A stretch of 64,000 nt of DNA from Brevibacillus_H ginsengisoli (lineage in GTDB: Bacteria; Bacillota; Bacilli; Brevibacillales; Brevibacillaceae), in contig NZ_JBNJQR010000009.1 in assembly GCF_050113715.1 (NCBI RefSeq), forward strand, positions 1 to 64,000, written 5' to 3'. Positions 54,016 through 62,760 of the stretch are shown here, in pieces. Positions within the stretch are counted from its first letter, which is position 1. The number at the start of each line of letters is the position of its first letter. Both the position numbers and the translations under genes were made by a program. The notes beneath the pieces were generated by a model. It did not search any database, was not told the origin of the DNA, and worked only from the letters and a program-made list of their open reading frames with translations.

Positions 54016-54113
54016 ACGTATTTAGAGAGGTTATGTCTTTCTTTCCACTGGTTATATCCCCACCCAAAAGCCCAAACTAATACAAATCAATTCCTTTTGG
54101 GGTGGTGGTTAGC

Positions 54114-55073
54114 GTGTACGTCTATATTCTAGCGTTATTAGCCTCCTTCTTTTTAGTGTATTTACTCATTCCGCTAGCGAAACGGTTCGCTTGGAAGATT
54201 CGCTTGCTCGACATGCCAACGGGGCGAAAAGCCCATGGACGTCCGATGCCACTATCCGGGGGAATCGCGATGTTCACTGGGATAGCATTTATCCTGTTGC
54301 TATTTGCCAGAGATGAACCACTGATCTGGGTTTTGATTGTTGGAGGAGCACTCCTTATTGGAATCGGAACAGTCGATGATTGGTTCAAGGCGAATCAGAT
54401 GGAATTTCCGGTATCGCCCAAGTTAATCGTCCAGATCATGGTGGCTGTCATGGCTTTTTTAATGAATATTCGGTTTCAGGGGATGAATCTCTCTCTTTTT
54501 GCGGATCAAGCGGACATTGTGGAATTTCCCGTTTGGTTATCTTTTGTAGCCACTGTTCTATGGATCGTCGGGTTAATTAACATGGTGAACTTCCTGGATG
54601 GAGCAGATGGTCTGGCTGGTGGAGTGGTGACGCTTTCGGCAACGACGATGTTTTTTATCTCGTTTGTGAAACAACAATCCCTTACGGCAATGATTGCCAT
54701 TGTCATAGTAGGTGGGACATTGGCATTTTTGCGCTTTAATTTTTACCCCGCTCAGGTATTCATGGGGGATGCTGGATCCACCTTTCTTGGATATGCGCTA
54801 GCCATCGTTTCCTTGGAAGGCCTGATGAAGGGAGCGACGCTTATTTCATTATTCGTCACGATTCTTGCGCTGGGAGTACCCGTTATGGATACGTTGCAGG
54901 TGATGATTAGTCGCTTGTTAGCGGGGAAACCGATGTATCAGGCTGATCGACGACACATGCATCACCGATTGATGTCCAAAGGCTTGACAGCCAAGCAGAC
55001 GGTAGTTGTTTTGTATATCATCAGTATCATTTTCTCGGCTGTTTCTTTATGGCTTTTTCTCTATGTGGTATAA
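54114..55073 (+). CDS. tagO: Undecaprenyl-phosphate GlcNAc-1-phosphate transferase
   Basis: A 319-residue polytopic protein of the MraY/WecA/TagO family, which starts wall teichoic acid or other cell-wall glycopolymers by moving GlcNAc-1-P to undecaprenyl phosphate. The family blocks are GIGTVDDWF, NMVNFLDGADGLAGG, VFMGDAGSTFLG and RRHMHHRL. The start is uncertain: GTG at 54102, 54105 or 54114, all near GGGGTGGTGG. The last gives the most normal N-terminus. Confidence 0.93.
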   Translation: MYVYILALLASFFLVYLLIPLAKRFAWKIRLLDMPTGRKAHGRPMPLSGGIAMFTGIAFILLLFARDEPLIWVLIVGGALLIGIGTVDDWFKANQMEFPVSPKLIVQIMVAVMAFLMNIRFQGMNLSLFADQADIVEFPVWLSFVATVLWIVGLINMVNFLDGADGLAGGVVTLSATTMFFISFVKQQSLTAMIAIVIVGGTLAFLRFNFYPAQVFMGDAGSTFLGYALAIVSLEGLMKGATLISLFVTILALGVPVMDTLQVMISRLLAGKPMYQADRRHMHHRLMSKGLTAKQTVVVLYIISIIFSAVSLWLFLYVV

Positions 55074-55196
55074 CTGCATGAAAAATTACTGGAAATTCTT
55101 CGCTATTTATTAATAGACTCACTTCATCTGTTCACTTAGATGTGGTAATGTAAAATAAGTGTGAACTTTATCCATCCGAAAAATGGGAGAGTAGAT

Positions 55197-55238
55197 ATGA
55201 ACATGGATCGAGTAGCAAGGGGAGGAAGCTCATGTTGA
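55197..55238 (+). other. 13-codon leader frame overlapping the receptor gene
   Basis: ATG 55197, after GGGAGAG, opens a frame coding MNMDRVARGGSSC. It stops at TGA 55236-55238, two bases after the receptor's ATG. The receptor's own site GGGGAGGA lies in this frame, so translational coupling is possible. Confidence 0.35.
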
Positions 55239-56713
55239 ATGGATTATTGAACTTGGTCAGAAACACGCTTACGAATAAAGATGGATTTATGATTTTTGTG
55301 TTATGGAATCACTTATGGATATCTGTCCTCGTTTGGCTCCATTCAGGAGTTTCTTACTGGAGTATTGTTTCATTTGGTTTACTTGTCACTCTGATTGTCT
55401 CTCCATGGTATTTTATCAAGAATGATAGTATCGCTCTTCGCTACTTTGTGGCGATAGGTTTGGTTTACTATACGCTTGCCTTTAATCATGTGACGGAATA
55501 CGCGGAAGTCAGTTTTCTTGTTTTCATGAGTTTAGGGATCTTGGCTGCCTATTTGGATTGGAAATTGATCGTTACGACTGGAGCACTCTATCTTGGCGCC
55601 TATTTCTTGGGATACAATTGGGGCTTAATTGATCTTTTTGATGGTTCAAGCACATTAGCCGATGTGTTACTGGGTGCAGGTGCGATCATTTTCATGTGTG
55701 TTGGTTTGGTCTACCTCTGTCTTTCTGGGCAAGCTACACTGCGACAAGCTCACAACGCGCGACTGGATGCGGAAGAGAAGCAGAAGCAACTCGCTATTGT
55801 GCTTGATGAAGTCACACATGTAACGGAGACGCTTGACGAGACTTCCCGCCATGTGAATGATAATGCTGACGCTACACGACGCAACACAGACGACATGATG
55901 AGCGCCTTCAAGGAAGTGGCATCCGGTATGGAATCGCAAGCCAACTCCACTTGTAAAATCGAAGAAGAGATTCAGTCCATCGACAGCGAGATCAAGGTGG
56001 TTAACGAACAATCCTTTACGATGAAGGAAGAAGCGGAGAAAAATAACCGTCGCCTTTCTACTGGTATCGAAATGATGGAGGAGCTGTCTAATCAAATGAA
56101 TCATATCGTCGATACGGTTCGCGTGGCGTCCGCGACGATTTATCAGTTGAATGAGCGCACCGAAAAGGTTGAATCGATTGTCAGCGCGATTAATCAGATT
56201 GCGACCCAAACCAACCTGTTGGCCTTGAATGCGGCGATTGAATCTGCTCGTGCTGGGGAACATGGAAAAGGCTTTGCCGTTGTAGCCGATGAAGTTCGCA
56301 AGCTGGCGGAACAAAGCGCAAGTGCGACCCAAGAGATCGCTACGATTCTGGAATCGCTCCGACTTGAGAGTCAGAACGCGGTTAAACAAATGCAACAAGG
56401 GGAATCCTCTGTCTTTAAAGGTCAAGAGATCGCCAACAACACGGCGCAATCCATGGAAAAAGTGAAGACGGGCATGGAATCGTTCATGCAGGCCGTTGAG
56501 TATGTTCGCACCAGTATGGATAAAGTAAAACGTCGCTCAAGCGAAGTGACGGATGAAATGTCCAATATCACCTCGATTACAGAAGAATCCGTTGCGAGTT
56601 TGGAAGAAGTGTTTGCGACGGCCGAATCTCAACGTGAGAAGATTACCCAAATTGCTGAACAAATCCATCATTTGAATAATTTGTCGACCACATTGCGTAA
56701 AACATTGAAATAA
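55232..56713 (+). CDS. Methyl-accepting chemotaxis-type receptor, multi-pass
   Basis: A 493-residue receptor. The N-terminal 180 residues form about six membrane helices with hardly any extracellular domain. A coiled coil and the MCP signalling domain follow, with the tip sequence INQIATQTNLLALNAAIESA and RAGEHGKGFAVVADEVRKLA. No clear HAMP domain is seen. GGGGAGGA precedes the ATG. It is monocistronic between tagO and psd. The ligand is unknown; membrane or energy sensing is inference. Confidence 0.88.
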   Translation: MLNGLLNLVRNTLTNKDGFMIFVLWNHLWISVLVWLHSGVSYWSIVSFGLLVTLIVSPWYFIKNDSIALRYFVAIGLVYYTLAFNHVTEYAEVSFLVFMSLGILAAYLDWKLIVTTGALYLGAYFLGYNWGLIDLFDGSSTLADVLLGAGAIIFMCVGLVYLCLSGQATLRQAHNARLDAEEKQKQLAIVLDEVTHVTETLDETSRHVNDNADATRRNTDDMMSAFKEVASGMESQANSTCKIEEEIQSIDSEIKVVNEQSFTMKEEAEKNNRRLSTGIEMMEELSNQMNHIVDTVRVASATIYQLNERTEKVESIVSAINQIATQTNLLALNAAIESARAGEHGKGFAVVADEVRKLAEQSASATQEIATILESLRLESQNAVKQMQQGESSVFKGQEIANNTAQSMEKVKTGMESFMQAVEYVRTSMDKVKRRSSEVTDEMSNITSITEESVASLEEVFATAESQREKITQIAEQIHHLNNLSTTLRKTLK

Positions 56714-56741
56714 ACCAAGAAGCATTACAAGGAGTTGCATT

Positions 56742-57593
56742 ATGAAAAAACGATTGATTGGCGGATTAATTCATCGGCTTCCACAGAATTCGATGTCTCG
56801 GACAATGGGAAAGATCATGGCTTCCCGATTCAGCCGTCTAGCGATTCGCCATTACATCCGCATGTACAATATCGACCTGTCCGACGTAGAGAGGCCTGTA
56901 GGTGAATTCAAATCGCTGAAGGAATTCTTCATTCGGCGATTAAAACCAGGAGCGCGCCCGATTGAAGCAGATCCACGCGTGATCGTAAGCCCAGTAGATG
57001 GAACCATCTCACAGCTGGGCGATATTCATGAAGGCACATTGATTCAGGCAAAAGGAAAAGACTATCGGGTAGCGGAACTATTGGGACATGATCAGGAATT
57101 CTCCGATAAGTTTCACGGTGGATCGTTCATGACGATATACCTCAGTCCGCGTGACTATCATCGTATCCATGCGCCGATTGATGGAAAGCTGATGAAATAC
57201 TCCTATCTGCCAGGGCGACTCTATCCGGTTAATCAGATCGGTGTTGAACAAGTGGAGAATTTGTTTGCTCGCAACGAAAGGCTGATTACGTTTATCGATA
57301 ACCAGGAGATGGGTTGCGTAGCTGTGGTGAAGGTTGGGGCTTTGTTCGTAGGTAGTGTCAAAGTTGTCTATAATCGCGCCACCACCAATGTCCCGGGCGG
57401 CAAACAAATCACAGAAACAATCGAGGGATCACCCGCTATTCATAAGGGAGACGAATTGGGCTGGTTTGAATTTGGCTCAACCGTTATTCTCCTGTTTGAG
57501 AAAAATCAAGTGGAATGGGCGCAAGGAATTGCCGAAGGATCTGTTTTGCGAATGGGACAGAAGCTGGCTGTTCAAGTAAGCTCATCCAAATAA
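56742..57593 (+). CDS. psd: Phosphatidylserine decarboxylase proenzyme
   Basis: A 283-residue membrane-associated enzyme that makes phosphatidylethanolamine. PVDGTISQLGDI, YHRIHAPIDGKL and the self-cleavage site Gly245-Ser246 in FEFGSTVILLF are present; cleavage creates the pyruvoyl group. AAGGAG precedes the ATG. No phosphatidylserine synthase gene is beside it. Confidence 0.96.
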   Translation: MKKRLIGGLIHRLPQNSMSRTMGKIMASRFSRLAIRHYIRMYNIDLSDVERPVGEFKSLKEFFIRRLKPGARPIEADPRVIVSPVDGTISQLGDIHEGTLIQAKGKDYRVAELLGHDQEFSDKFHGGSFMTIYLSPRDYHRIHAPIDGKLMKYSYLPGRLYPVNQIGVEQVENLFARNERLITFIDNQEMGCVAVVKVGALFVGSVKVVYNRATTNVPGGKQITETIEGSPAIHKGDELGWFEFGSTVILLFEKNQVEWAQGIAEGSVLRMGQKLAVQVSSSK

Positions 57594-57601
57594 TTCCATT
57601 T

Positions 57602-57646
57602 AAAATTGGCCTAAGCGAAAAAAAGCTATAGGTCAATTTTATTTTG
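57602..57646 (+). terminator. Terminator of psd
   Basis: AAAATTGGCCTA.AGC pairs with GCT.TAGGTCAATTTT, then a T-rich tail. Confidence 0.85.
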
Positions 57647-57669
57647 CTGAATATTCAGGCCTTGGGAAA

Positions 57670-57699
57670 TTGACGAATCACATTTTATTCAAGTATCAT
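57670..57699 (+). promoter_or_regulatory. Candidate promoter of gatCAB
   Basis: TTGACG and TATCAT are 18 bases apart, 40 bases before the gatC start. Confidence 0.5.
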
Positions 57700-57738
57700 C
57701 AATGTTATGGTTTGATTTGAAGACGGGGGTGTCTAGAC

Positions 57739-58029
57739 ATGAGTGATATTACTCGAGAGCAGGTTGAACATGTAGCCAACTTGGCGCGCCTGCAATTAAC
57801 AGAAGAAGAAACCGAACGATATACCAAGGATTTGAATGCGATCCTGGATTTTGCGGCCAAACTGAATGAGTTGGACACTTCACAAGTTGCTCCAACCAGC
57901 CACGCGACTGATGTGAAGAATGTCATGCGTGAAGATGCTGTACGCCCTTCCCTTACTCGTGAGGAGGCACTGCGTAACGCTGCTGATCAGGAAGACGGGC
58001 AATTTAAGGTTCCTGCGGTATTTGAATAA
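57739..58029 (+). CDS. gatC: Asp/Glu-tRNA amidotransferase subunit C
   Basis: A 96-residue stabilising subunit of GatCAB. ITREQVEHVANLARLQLTEE and MREDAVRPSLTREEAL are typical. GGGGGTG precedes the ATG. It is the first gene of gatCAB, in the usual order. Confidence 0.97.
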   Translation: MSDITREQVEHVANLARLQLTEEETERYTKDLNAILDFAAKLNELDTSQVAPTSHATDVKNVMREDAVRPSLTREEALRNAADQEDGQFKVPAVFE

Positions 58030-58061
58030 AGGATAGGTGGATAGGAAGGGAGGAAACTGAC

Positions 58062-59525
58062 GTGTCATTATTAGAGAAACGACTGTCTGAACTACATAGT
58101 GGTTTGCGAAATAAAGAAATAACCGTAACCGACCTCGTGAAGGAATCCATTGAGCGAGTGAATGAGGTAGATTCCAAAGTGAAAGCTGTTCTGGCTGTAA
58201 ACGAAGAATTAGCGTTTGAGCAGGCCAAAGCTTTGGACGAGCGTCTGACCAAAGGGGGCGACGAGATTGGCTTGCTTTTTGGGCTTCCAACAGGTCTAAA
58301 AGACAACATCGTGACCAAAGGAATGAACACCACTTGTGCGAGCAAGCTTTTGGCCAACTATGATCCTGTTTTTGATTCTACGGTTACGAAGAAGCTGAAA
58401 GCATCCGATGCCGTGATTGTCGCCAAATTGAACATGGACGAGTTCGCGATGGGTGGTTCCAATGAGAACTCCGGCTTTTTCCCTGCGCGCAACCCATGGA
58501 ACCTTGACTGTGTGCCAGGTGGATCCAGCGGCGGTTCAGCAGCGGCAATGGCAGCGGGAGAATTCTTCTTCACGCTAGGCTCTGATACAGGTGGATCGAT
58601 TCGTCAGCCAGCGGCGTTTTGTGGTGTTGTTGGATTGAAGCCTACCTATGGACGAGTTTCCAGATTTGGCCTTGTGGCGTTTGCTTCTTCTCTCGATCAG
58701 ATCGGGCCATTGACCAAGAACGTGGAAGATTCGGCTTTTGTGTTACAGGCTATTGCAGGTCATGATGCGATGGATTCCACTTCTGCCAATGTGGAGGTTC
58801 CAGATTATCTGTCCGCTTTAACAGGAGATGTGAAGGGGCTTCGAATTGGTGTTCCTAAAGAGTTGTTAGGAGAAGGGATCGATCCGGAAATTCGCGAATC
58901 CGTTCTCGCAGCGTTGAAGCAGTTGGAGAGCATGGGTGCCACCTGGAGTGAAGTCTCCATGCCACACACTCAGTATGCGGTTCCTGCTTACTATCTGTTG
59001 GCTTCTTCTGAGGCGTCGTCCAACCTGGCTCGTTTTGACGGGATCCGTTATGGAGTACGTGCGGATAATCAAGAGAATTTGATTCAGCTGTACAAAGAAA
59101 CCCGCAGCCAAGGCTTCGGACCAGAAGTGAAACGCCGTATTATGCTGGGAACCTATGCGCTTTCCTCAGGATATTATGACGCTTACTATAAAAAGGCACA
59201 GCAAGTACGCACCTTGATCATTCAAGATTTCCAAGACGTATTTGCTAACTTTGACGTGATTATTCACCCGACAACTCCATCCACCGCATTCAAACTGGGA
59301 GAGAACGCTGATGATCCGGTGAAAATGTATCTGGAGGATATTTGTACGGTACCTGTTAACTTGGCAGGCCTGCCAGCGATTAGTGTTCCATGCGGCTTCT
59401 CTTCGGAAGGAATGCCGATTGGATTGCAGATTGTCGGCAAGGCGTTTGACGAAGCAACCATTCTGCGCGTAGCTCATGCCTACGAGCAGGCGACCAATTT
59501 CCATACAAGAAAACCGGTATTGTAA
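58062..59525 (+). CDS. gatA: Asp/Glu-tRNA amidotransferase subunit A
   Basis: A 487-residue amidase that frees ammonia from glutamine for Glu-tRNA(Gln) and Asp-tRNA(Asn) amidation. The Ser-cisSer-Lys triad is Lys80, Ser155 (GGSSGGS) and Ser179 (SDTGGSIRQP). GTG at 58062 follows GGGAGGAAA. It lies between gatC and gatB. Confidence 0.98.
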   Translation: MSLLEKRLSELHSGLRNKEITVTDLVKESIERVNEVDSKVKAVLAVNEELAFEQAKALDERLTKGGDEIGLLFGLPTGLKDNIVTKGMNTTCASKLLANYDPVFDSTVTKKLKASDAVIVAKLNMDEFAMGGSNENSGFFPARNPWNLDCVPGGSSGGSAAAMAAGEFFFTLGSDTGGSIRQPAAFCGVVGLKPTYGRVSRFGLVAFASSLDQIGPLTKNVEDSAFVLQAIAGHDAMDSTSANVEVPDYLSALTGDVKGLRIGVPKELLGEGIDPEIRESVLAALKQLESMGATWSEVSMPHTQYAVPAYYLLASSEASSNLARFDGIRYGVRADNQENLIQLYKETRSQGFGPEVKRRIMLGTYALSSGYYDAYYKKAQQVRTLIIQDFQDVFANFDVIIHPTTPSTAFKLGENADDPVKMYLEDICTVPVNLAGLPAISVPCGFSSEGMPIGLQIVGKAFDEATILRVAHAYEQATNFHTRKPVL

Positions 59526-59538
59526 GGGGGGGACAATC

Positions 59539-60975
59539 ATGACGAAGTTCGAAACAGTAATTGGCTTGGAGGTTCATGCCGAGCTATCCACCAACAGTAA
59601 AATCTTCTGCGGATGTCCTACTGAATTCGGAGCACCGCCGAATACACATACATGCCCAATTTGCCTGGGTCATCCCGGCGTTTTGCCAGTGTTAAACAAA
59701 CAGGCTGTTGAGTTTGCCATGAAGGCGTCGCTTGCCTTGAACTGCCAGATTAACCAAGAAACCAAGTTTGACCGAAAAAACTATTTCTACCCGGACTCGC
59801 CAAAAGCGTACCAAATCTCTCAGTACGACCAACCGATCGGCATCAACGGCTGGATTGATATTGAAGTGAATGGCGAGAAAAAACGCATCCGCATTAACCG
59901 TCTGCACTTGGAAGAGGATGCGGGTAAACTGACTCATTCCGATTACGGTGGTGGAACGCTGGTTGACTACAACCGTGTAGGTGTGCCGCTCGTCGAGATC
60001 GTGTCAGAAGCGGATTTGCGCTCTCCTGAGGAAGCCAAAGCGTATCTGGAGAAGCTTAAAGCGATCCTTCAATACACAGAAGTATCCGATGTGAAAATGG
60101 AGCAGGGCTCCCTTCGCTGCGATGCCAACGTCTCCATCCGTCCGTTCGGTCAAGAAGAGTTCGGTACCAAAACCGAGCTGAAAAACATGAACTCCTTCCG
60201 CAACGTCCAATTGGGATTGGAGTACGAAGTTGAGCGTCAACGCCAGGTTGTGCTTACAGGCGGCAAAATTACGCAAGAAACACGCCGTTGGGATGATGCG
60301 GGACGCAAAACCATCGTGATGCGTTCCAAAGAAGAAGCCCACGACTATCGTTACTTCCCAGATCCGGATTTGGTGAGTTTGCAGATTTCCGATGCGTGGA
60401 TGGAGCATGTGAAGGCAACGATTCCGGAATTGCCGGATGCACGCCAAGCGCGCTATATCGAGCAGTACGGATTGTCCAGCGTAGATGCTGGCGTCATCAC
60501 CAACTCCAAGGAATCCGCTGATTTCTTCGACCAGGCCGTTGCGACGGGCGCTGATCCGAAGCTTGTGGCCAACTGGTTGATGGGTGAGCTGTTTGGCTAT
60601 TTGAATGCCAATGCGCTTGAGTTGAAAGAAGTGAAGTTGACACCGCAAGGCCTAGGCGAGATGGTGAAGCTGATCGAGAAGGGCACAATCTCTACTAAAA
60701 TCGCGAAGACCGTCTTCAAGGAAATGGTGGAAACAGGTAAAGAGCCAGCCACAATCGTTGAAGAAAAAGGCCTTGTCCAAATCAGCGATGAAGGCGAACT
60801 GAAACGTATGGTAGAGGAAGTATTGGCGGCGAATCCGCAAGTAATCGACGACTACCGCGCTGGTAACGAACGGGCTGTAGGGTTCCTTGTCGGTCAAATG
60901 ATGAAACTAACCAAAGGAAAAGCAAACCCGGGATTGGTAAACAAGCTGTTGCTTGAGGCGATTGAAAAGCTGTAG
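59539..60975 (+). CDS. gatB: Asp/Glu-tRNA amidotransferase subunit B
   Basis: A 478-residue kinase/transferase subunit that activates the mischarged tRNA. ETVIGLEVHAEL opens the chain. Two cysteine pairs in CGCPTEFG and CPICLGHPG bind zinc in relatives. The C-terminal tail domain ends KLTKGKANPGLVNKLL. ATG 59539 was chosen because AAGGGGGG precedes it, although the frame is open to 59476 inside gatA. Confidence 0.98.
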   Translation: MTKFETVIGLEVHAELSTNSKIFCGCPTEFGAPPNTHTCPICLGHPGVLPVLNKQAVEFAMKASLALNCQINQETKFDRKNYFYPDSPKAYQISQYDQPIGINGWIDIEVNGEKKRIRINRLHLEEDAGKLTHSDYGGGTLVDYNRVGVPLVEIVSEADLRSPEEAKAYLEKLKAILQYTEVSDVKMEQGSLRCDANVSIRPFGQEEFGTKTELKNMNSFRNVQLGLEYEVERQRQVVLTGGKITQETRRWDDAGRKTIVMRSKEEAHDYRYFPDPDLVSLQISDAWMEHVKATIPELPDARQARYIEQYGLSSVDAGVITNSKESADFFDQAVATGADPKLVANWLMGELFGYLNANALELKEVKLTPQGLGEMVKLIEKGTISTKIAKTVFKEMVETGKEPATIVEEKGLVQISDEGELKRMVEEVLAANPQVIDDYRAGNERAVGFLVGQMMKLTKGKANPGLVNKLLLEAIEKL

Positions 60976-61040
60976 AGCCGTAGAGCCGTAGAGTGTATAG
61001 CTTTAAATCTGCTAGCACATCAGGACTAGCTAATGAAGAG

Positions 61041-61071
61041 GCGCTTCCGAATTTAGTCGGGGGCGCTTTTT
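61041..61071 (+). terminator. Terminator of gatCAB
   Basis: GCGCTTCCGA pairs over ten positions with TCGGGGGCGC, then TTTTT. Confidence 0.9.
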
Positions 61072-61185
61072 CACATTAGATCACTCGAAGCTTTTACGAC
61101 GGTAATAACGGTCATCGCCAAATATCCCGAATCCATTTCCCCGACTGCTGGCTATTGTCAGTTATACCGGTCATTCCAATTATAA

Positions 61186-61214
61186 TTGTGATAAAAGGCT
61201 AACTGCCCTATAAT
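61186..61214 (+). promoter_or_regulatory. Promoter of the 117-residue unknown gene
   Basis: TTGTGA and a perfect TATAAT are 17 bases apart; start expected near 61221. Confidence 0.65.
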
Positions 61215-61249
61215 GATAGTGGAAATAGTATTAAAGGGGCGTTGTTCTT

Positions 61250-61603
61250 ATGAAAATACTCTCAGTCGTAGGCGATAGTCTTCCCGCAGGCAAGGGTGGG
61301 TCGCCATCTGATACGTTCGACCACTCGACGGTCACCTACCAGGTAGGCAAAGATACCAAGACACTTACTGTAACGTATGTCCGCTATTTTGCCACTGTAC
61401 TTGCCGAAAAAGGCATGTACGATCAAGAAAAAGAGGGCGTTCCAGTCAACAAATTAGCGGGGCTGCTCTTCCTGGAAAAGTTCCCGAACGCAAAAGAAAG
61501 CCGTCACTACTTCAATGACGAAAAGGATTTCCTTCCTTTGTTCGAAGGTTTCTCATTAGCCAAGTTCCAAGAGAAGTATTCCAACGTTACACTTGTATCT
61601 TAA
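61250..61603 (+). CDS. Unknown protein, 117 residues
   Basis: The sequence is well formed: AAAGGGG binding site, consensus promoter, strong terminator. It has no signal peptide or membrane segment. It opens MKILSVVGDSLPAGKGGS and is mixed alpha/beta in character, with Lys- and Glu-rich parts and the run VTYVRYFATVLAEKGMYD. I do not recognise a family. It stands alone between gatCAB and repeat copy D. Confidence 0.8.
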   Translation: MKILSVVGDSLPAGKGGSPSDTFDHSTVTYQVGKDTKTLTVTYVRYFATVLAEKGMYDQEKEGVPVNKLAGLLFLEKFPNAKESRHYFNDEKDFLPLFEGFSLAKFQEKYSNVTLVS

Positions 61604-61616
61604 TGCATTAGTTCCT

Positions 61617-61658
61617 AAGCCTTTGGTGTCGATCTATGTGCGATGTCAGGGGCTTTTT
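61617..61658 (+). terminator. Terminator of the unknown gene
   Basis: AAGCCTTTGGTGTCG pairs along 15 positions (with G-T pairs) with CGATGTCAGGGGCTT, followed by TTT. Repeat copy D starts eight bases later. Confidence 0.87.
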
Positions 61659-61666
61659 ATTATTTA

Positions 61667-61810
61667 GAAATGTTTAATTGCTTTACAGAGGTAAAGTGAT
61701 TAAACATTTCCTCCATTCGCGTAAGCTCACCAAGAAAAGACTTCGTCACTCGACGCTCATTTTAAGCGAAACCCAGCGCAGGGAACGTAGGAAGGAAAAG
61801 ATCTTTTCTT
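61667..61810 (+). repeat. Dispersed structured repeat, copy D (shortened)
   Basis: The leading hairpin is at 61667-61710: GAAATGTTTAATTG/TGATTAAACATTTC around CTTTAC-AGAG-GTAAAG, with two G-T pairs where copies A and C have standard pairs. The left end AAGAAAAGACTTCGTC starts at 61732, then GCTCATTTTAAGCGAAAC as in copy B. Most of the right half is missing; only GATCTTTTCTT remains at its end. Confidence 0.88.
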
Positions 61811-61888
61811 ACATTTTGTGATTGGATAATCGATTGTCATTATTATAAAATAAGAATACTTAAAGCTGACACGAAACGAGGAACAAGC

Positions 61889-62662
61889 ATGGAAAGAACC
61901 GGGATTTTGATCATCGGACATGGTTCAAGCAAATCCTATTGGGTCCACATGGTGGATGAAGCTGTTCGGATGTTGCGAGCAGATGTGCCAATCGTCCCCT
62001 GCTTTTTGGAGATTGTGGAGGGGCGTCTGATTGAAGATGGCATTCGGGCACTGGAGAGCCAAGGTGTGGAACGCATCATTGCCATTCCGCTGTTTGTGGC
62101 GTCAGGAAGCATGCACATAGATGAGATCGGGATGATGCTCGGGGTGATCCCTCCTGATCAAGTGCACACGGATGAACTTATAGAACCCATACAGACTCAA
62201 GCCAAGATCGTTTATTGCGCGCCAATGGATGACCACCCGCTGATCGTGGATATTTTGGAAGAGCGGATTCGTGAGCTATCCATTGACCCGCGTGAAGAAG
62301 TGCTGTTACTGGTAGGACACGGGGCGGACGAAGGCAAATACCATGCAAGTTGGGAAAAGGTACTGCAAAGACTCACCACCAACTTGCGTGAACGATGTGG
62401 ATTCAAAGGGGCAACCTACGGGACTTTGCATCCAAACAATTTGCGCAGACGTGCCGAAGCTGTTTCAAGCAAGAATCGGACGATTGTCATTCCGCTGTTT
62501 TTAAGTGAAGGATACTTTACTGACAAAGTAATCCCTTCTGCTCTTGAAGGCTTGTCTTATCTCTACAACGGTAAAACTTATTTGCCGCACGCCAATGTAT
62601 CCCGCTGGCTGCAGGCTGGCATTGATCGTGAACTAAACAAGCTCCATCTCAAAACGGTGTAA
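61889..62662 (+). CDS. CbiX-type sirohydrochlorin chelatase-like protein
   Basis: A 257-residue protein made of two CbiX/CbiK-like halves. The first starts GILIIGHGSS (His11) with AIPLFVASGSMHIDEI. The second starts LLLVGHGADE (His144) with VIPLFLSEGYFTDKVIP. These carry the metal-binding histidines in cobalt or iron chelatases of the siroheme/cobalamin pathways. No other tetrapyrrole gene is nearby, so the metal and substrate are open. Confidence 0.85.
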   Translation: MERTGILIIGHGSSKSYWVHMVDEAVRMLRADVPIVPCFLEIVEGRLIEDGIRALESQGVERIIAIPLFVASGSMHIDEIGMMLGVIPPDQVHTDELIEPIQTQAKIVYCAPMDDHPLIVDILEERIRELSIDPREEVLLLVGHGADEGKYHASWEKVLQRLTTNLRERCGFKGATYGTLHPNNLRRRAEAVSSKNRTIVIPLFLSEGYFTDKVIPSALEGLSYLYNGKTYLPHANVSRWLQAGIDRELNKLHLKTV

Positions 62663-62666
62663 TCCC

Positions 62667-62712
62667 AAAACCCGCTCAGCCATAGCATTTGCTTCGGTTG
62701 GGAGGGTTTTTT
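62667..62712 (+). terminator. Terminator of the chelatase gene
   Basis: AAAACCC.CTCA.CC pairs with GG.TG.G.GGGTTTT and a T-run follows. Confidence 0.8.
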
Positions 62713-62760
62713 GCTCTTGCGGGGCATACCTAGATTGGATGATAGGCAAGGAGGTTCGAC

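Noticed and set aside
55147..55190. Sigma-D (motility) promoter before the chemotaxis-type receptor
   Set aside because: A TAAA and a CCGA-like sequence occur, but spacing and the -10 sequence do not fit the consensus.
60973..60995. Threefold TAGAGCCG-like tandem repeat at the gatB stop codon
   Set aside because: Too short to mean more than local slippage; it has no visible function.
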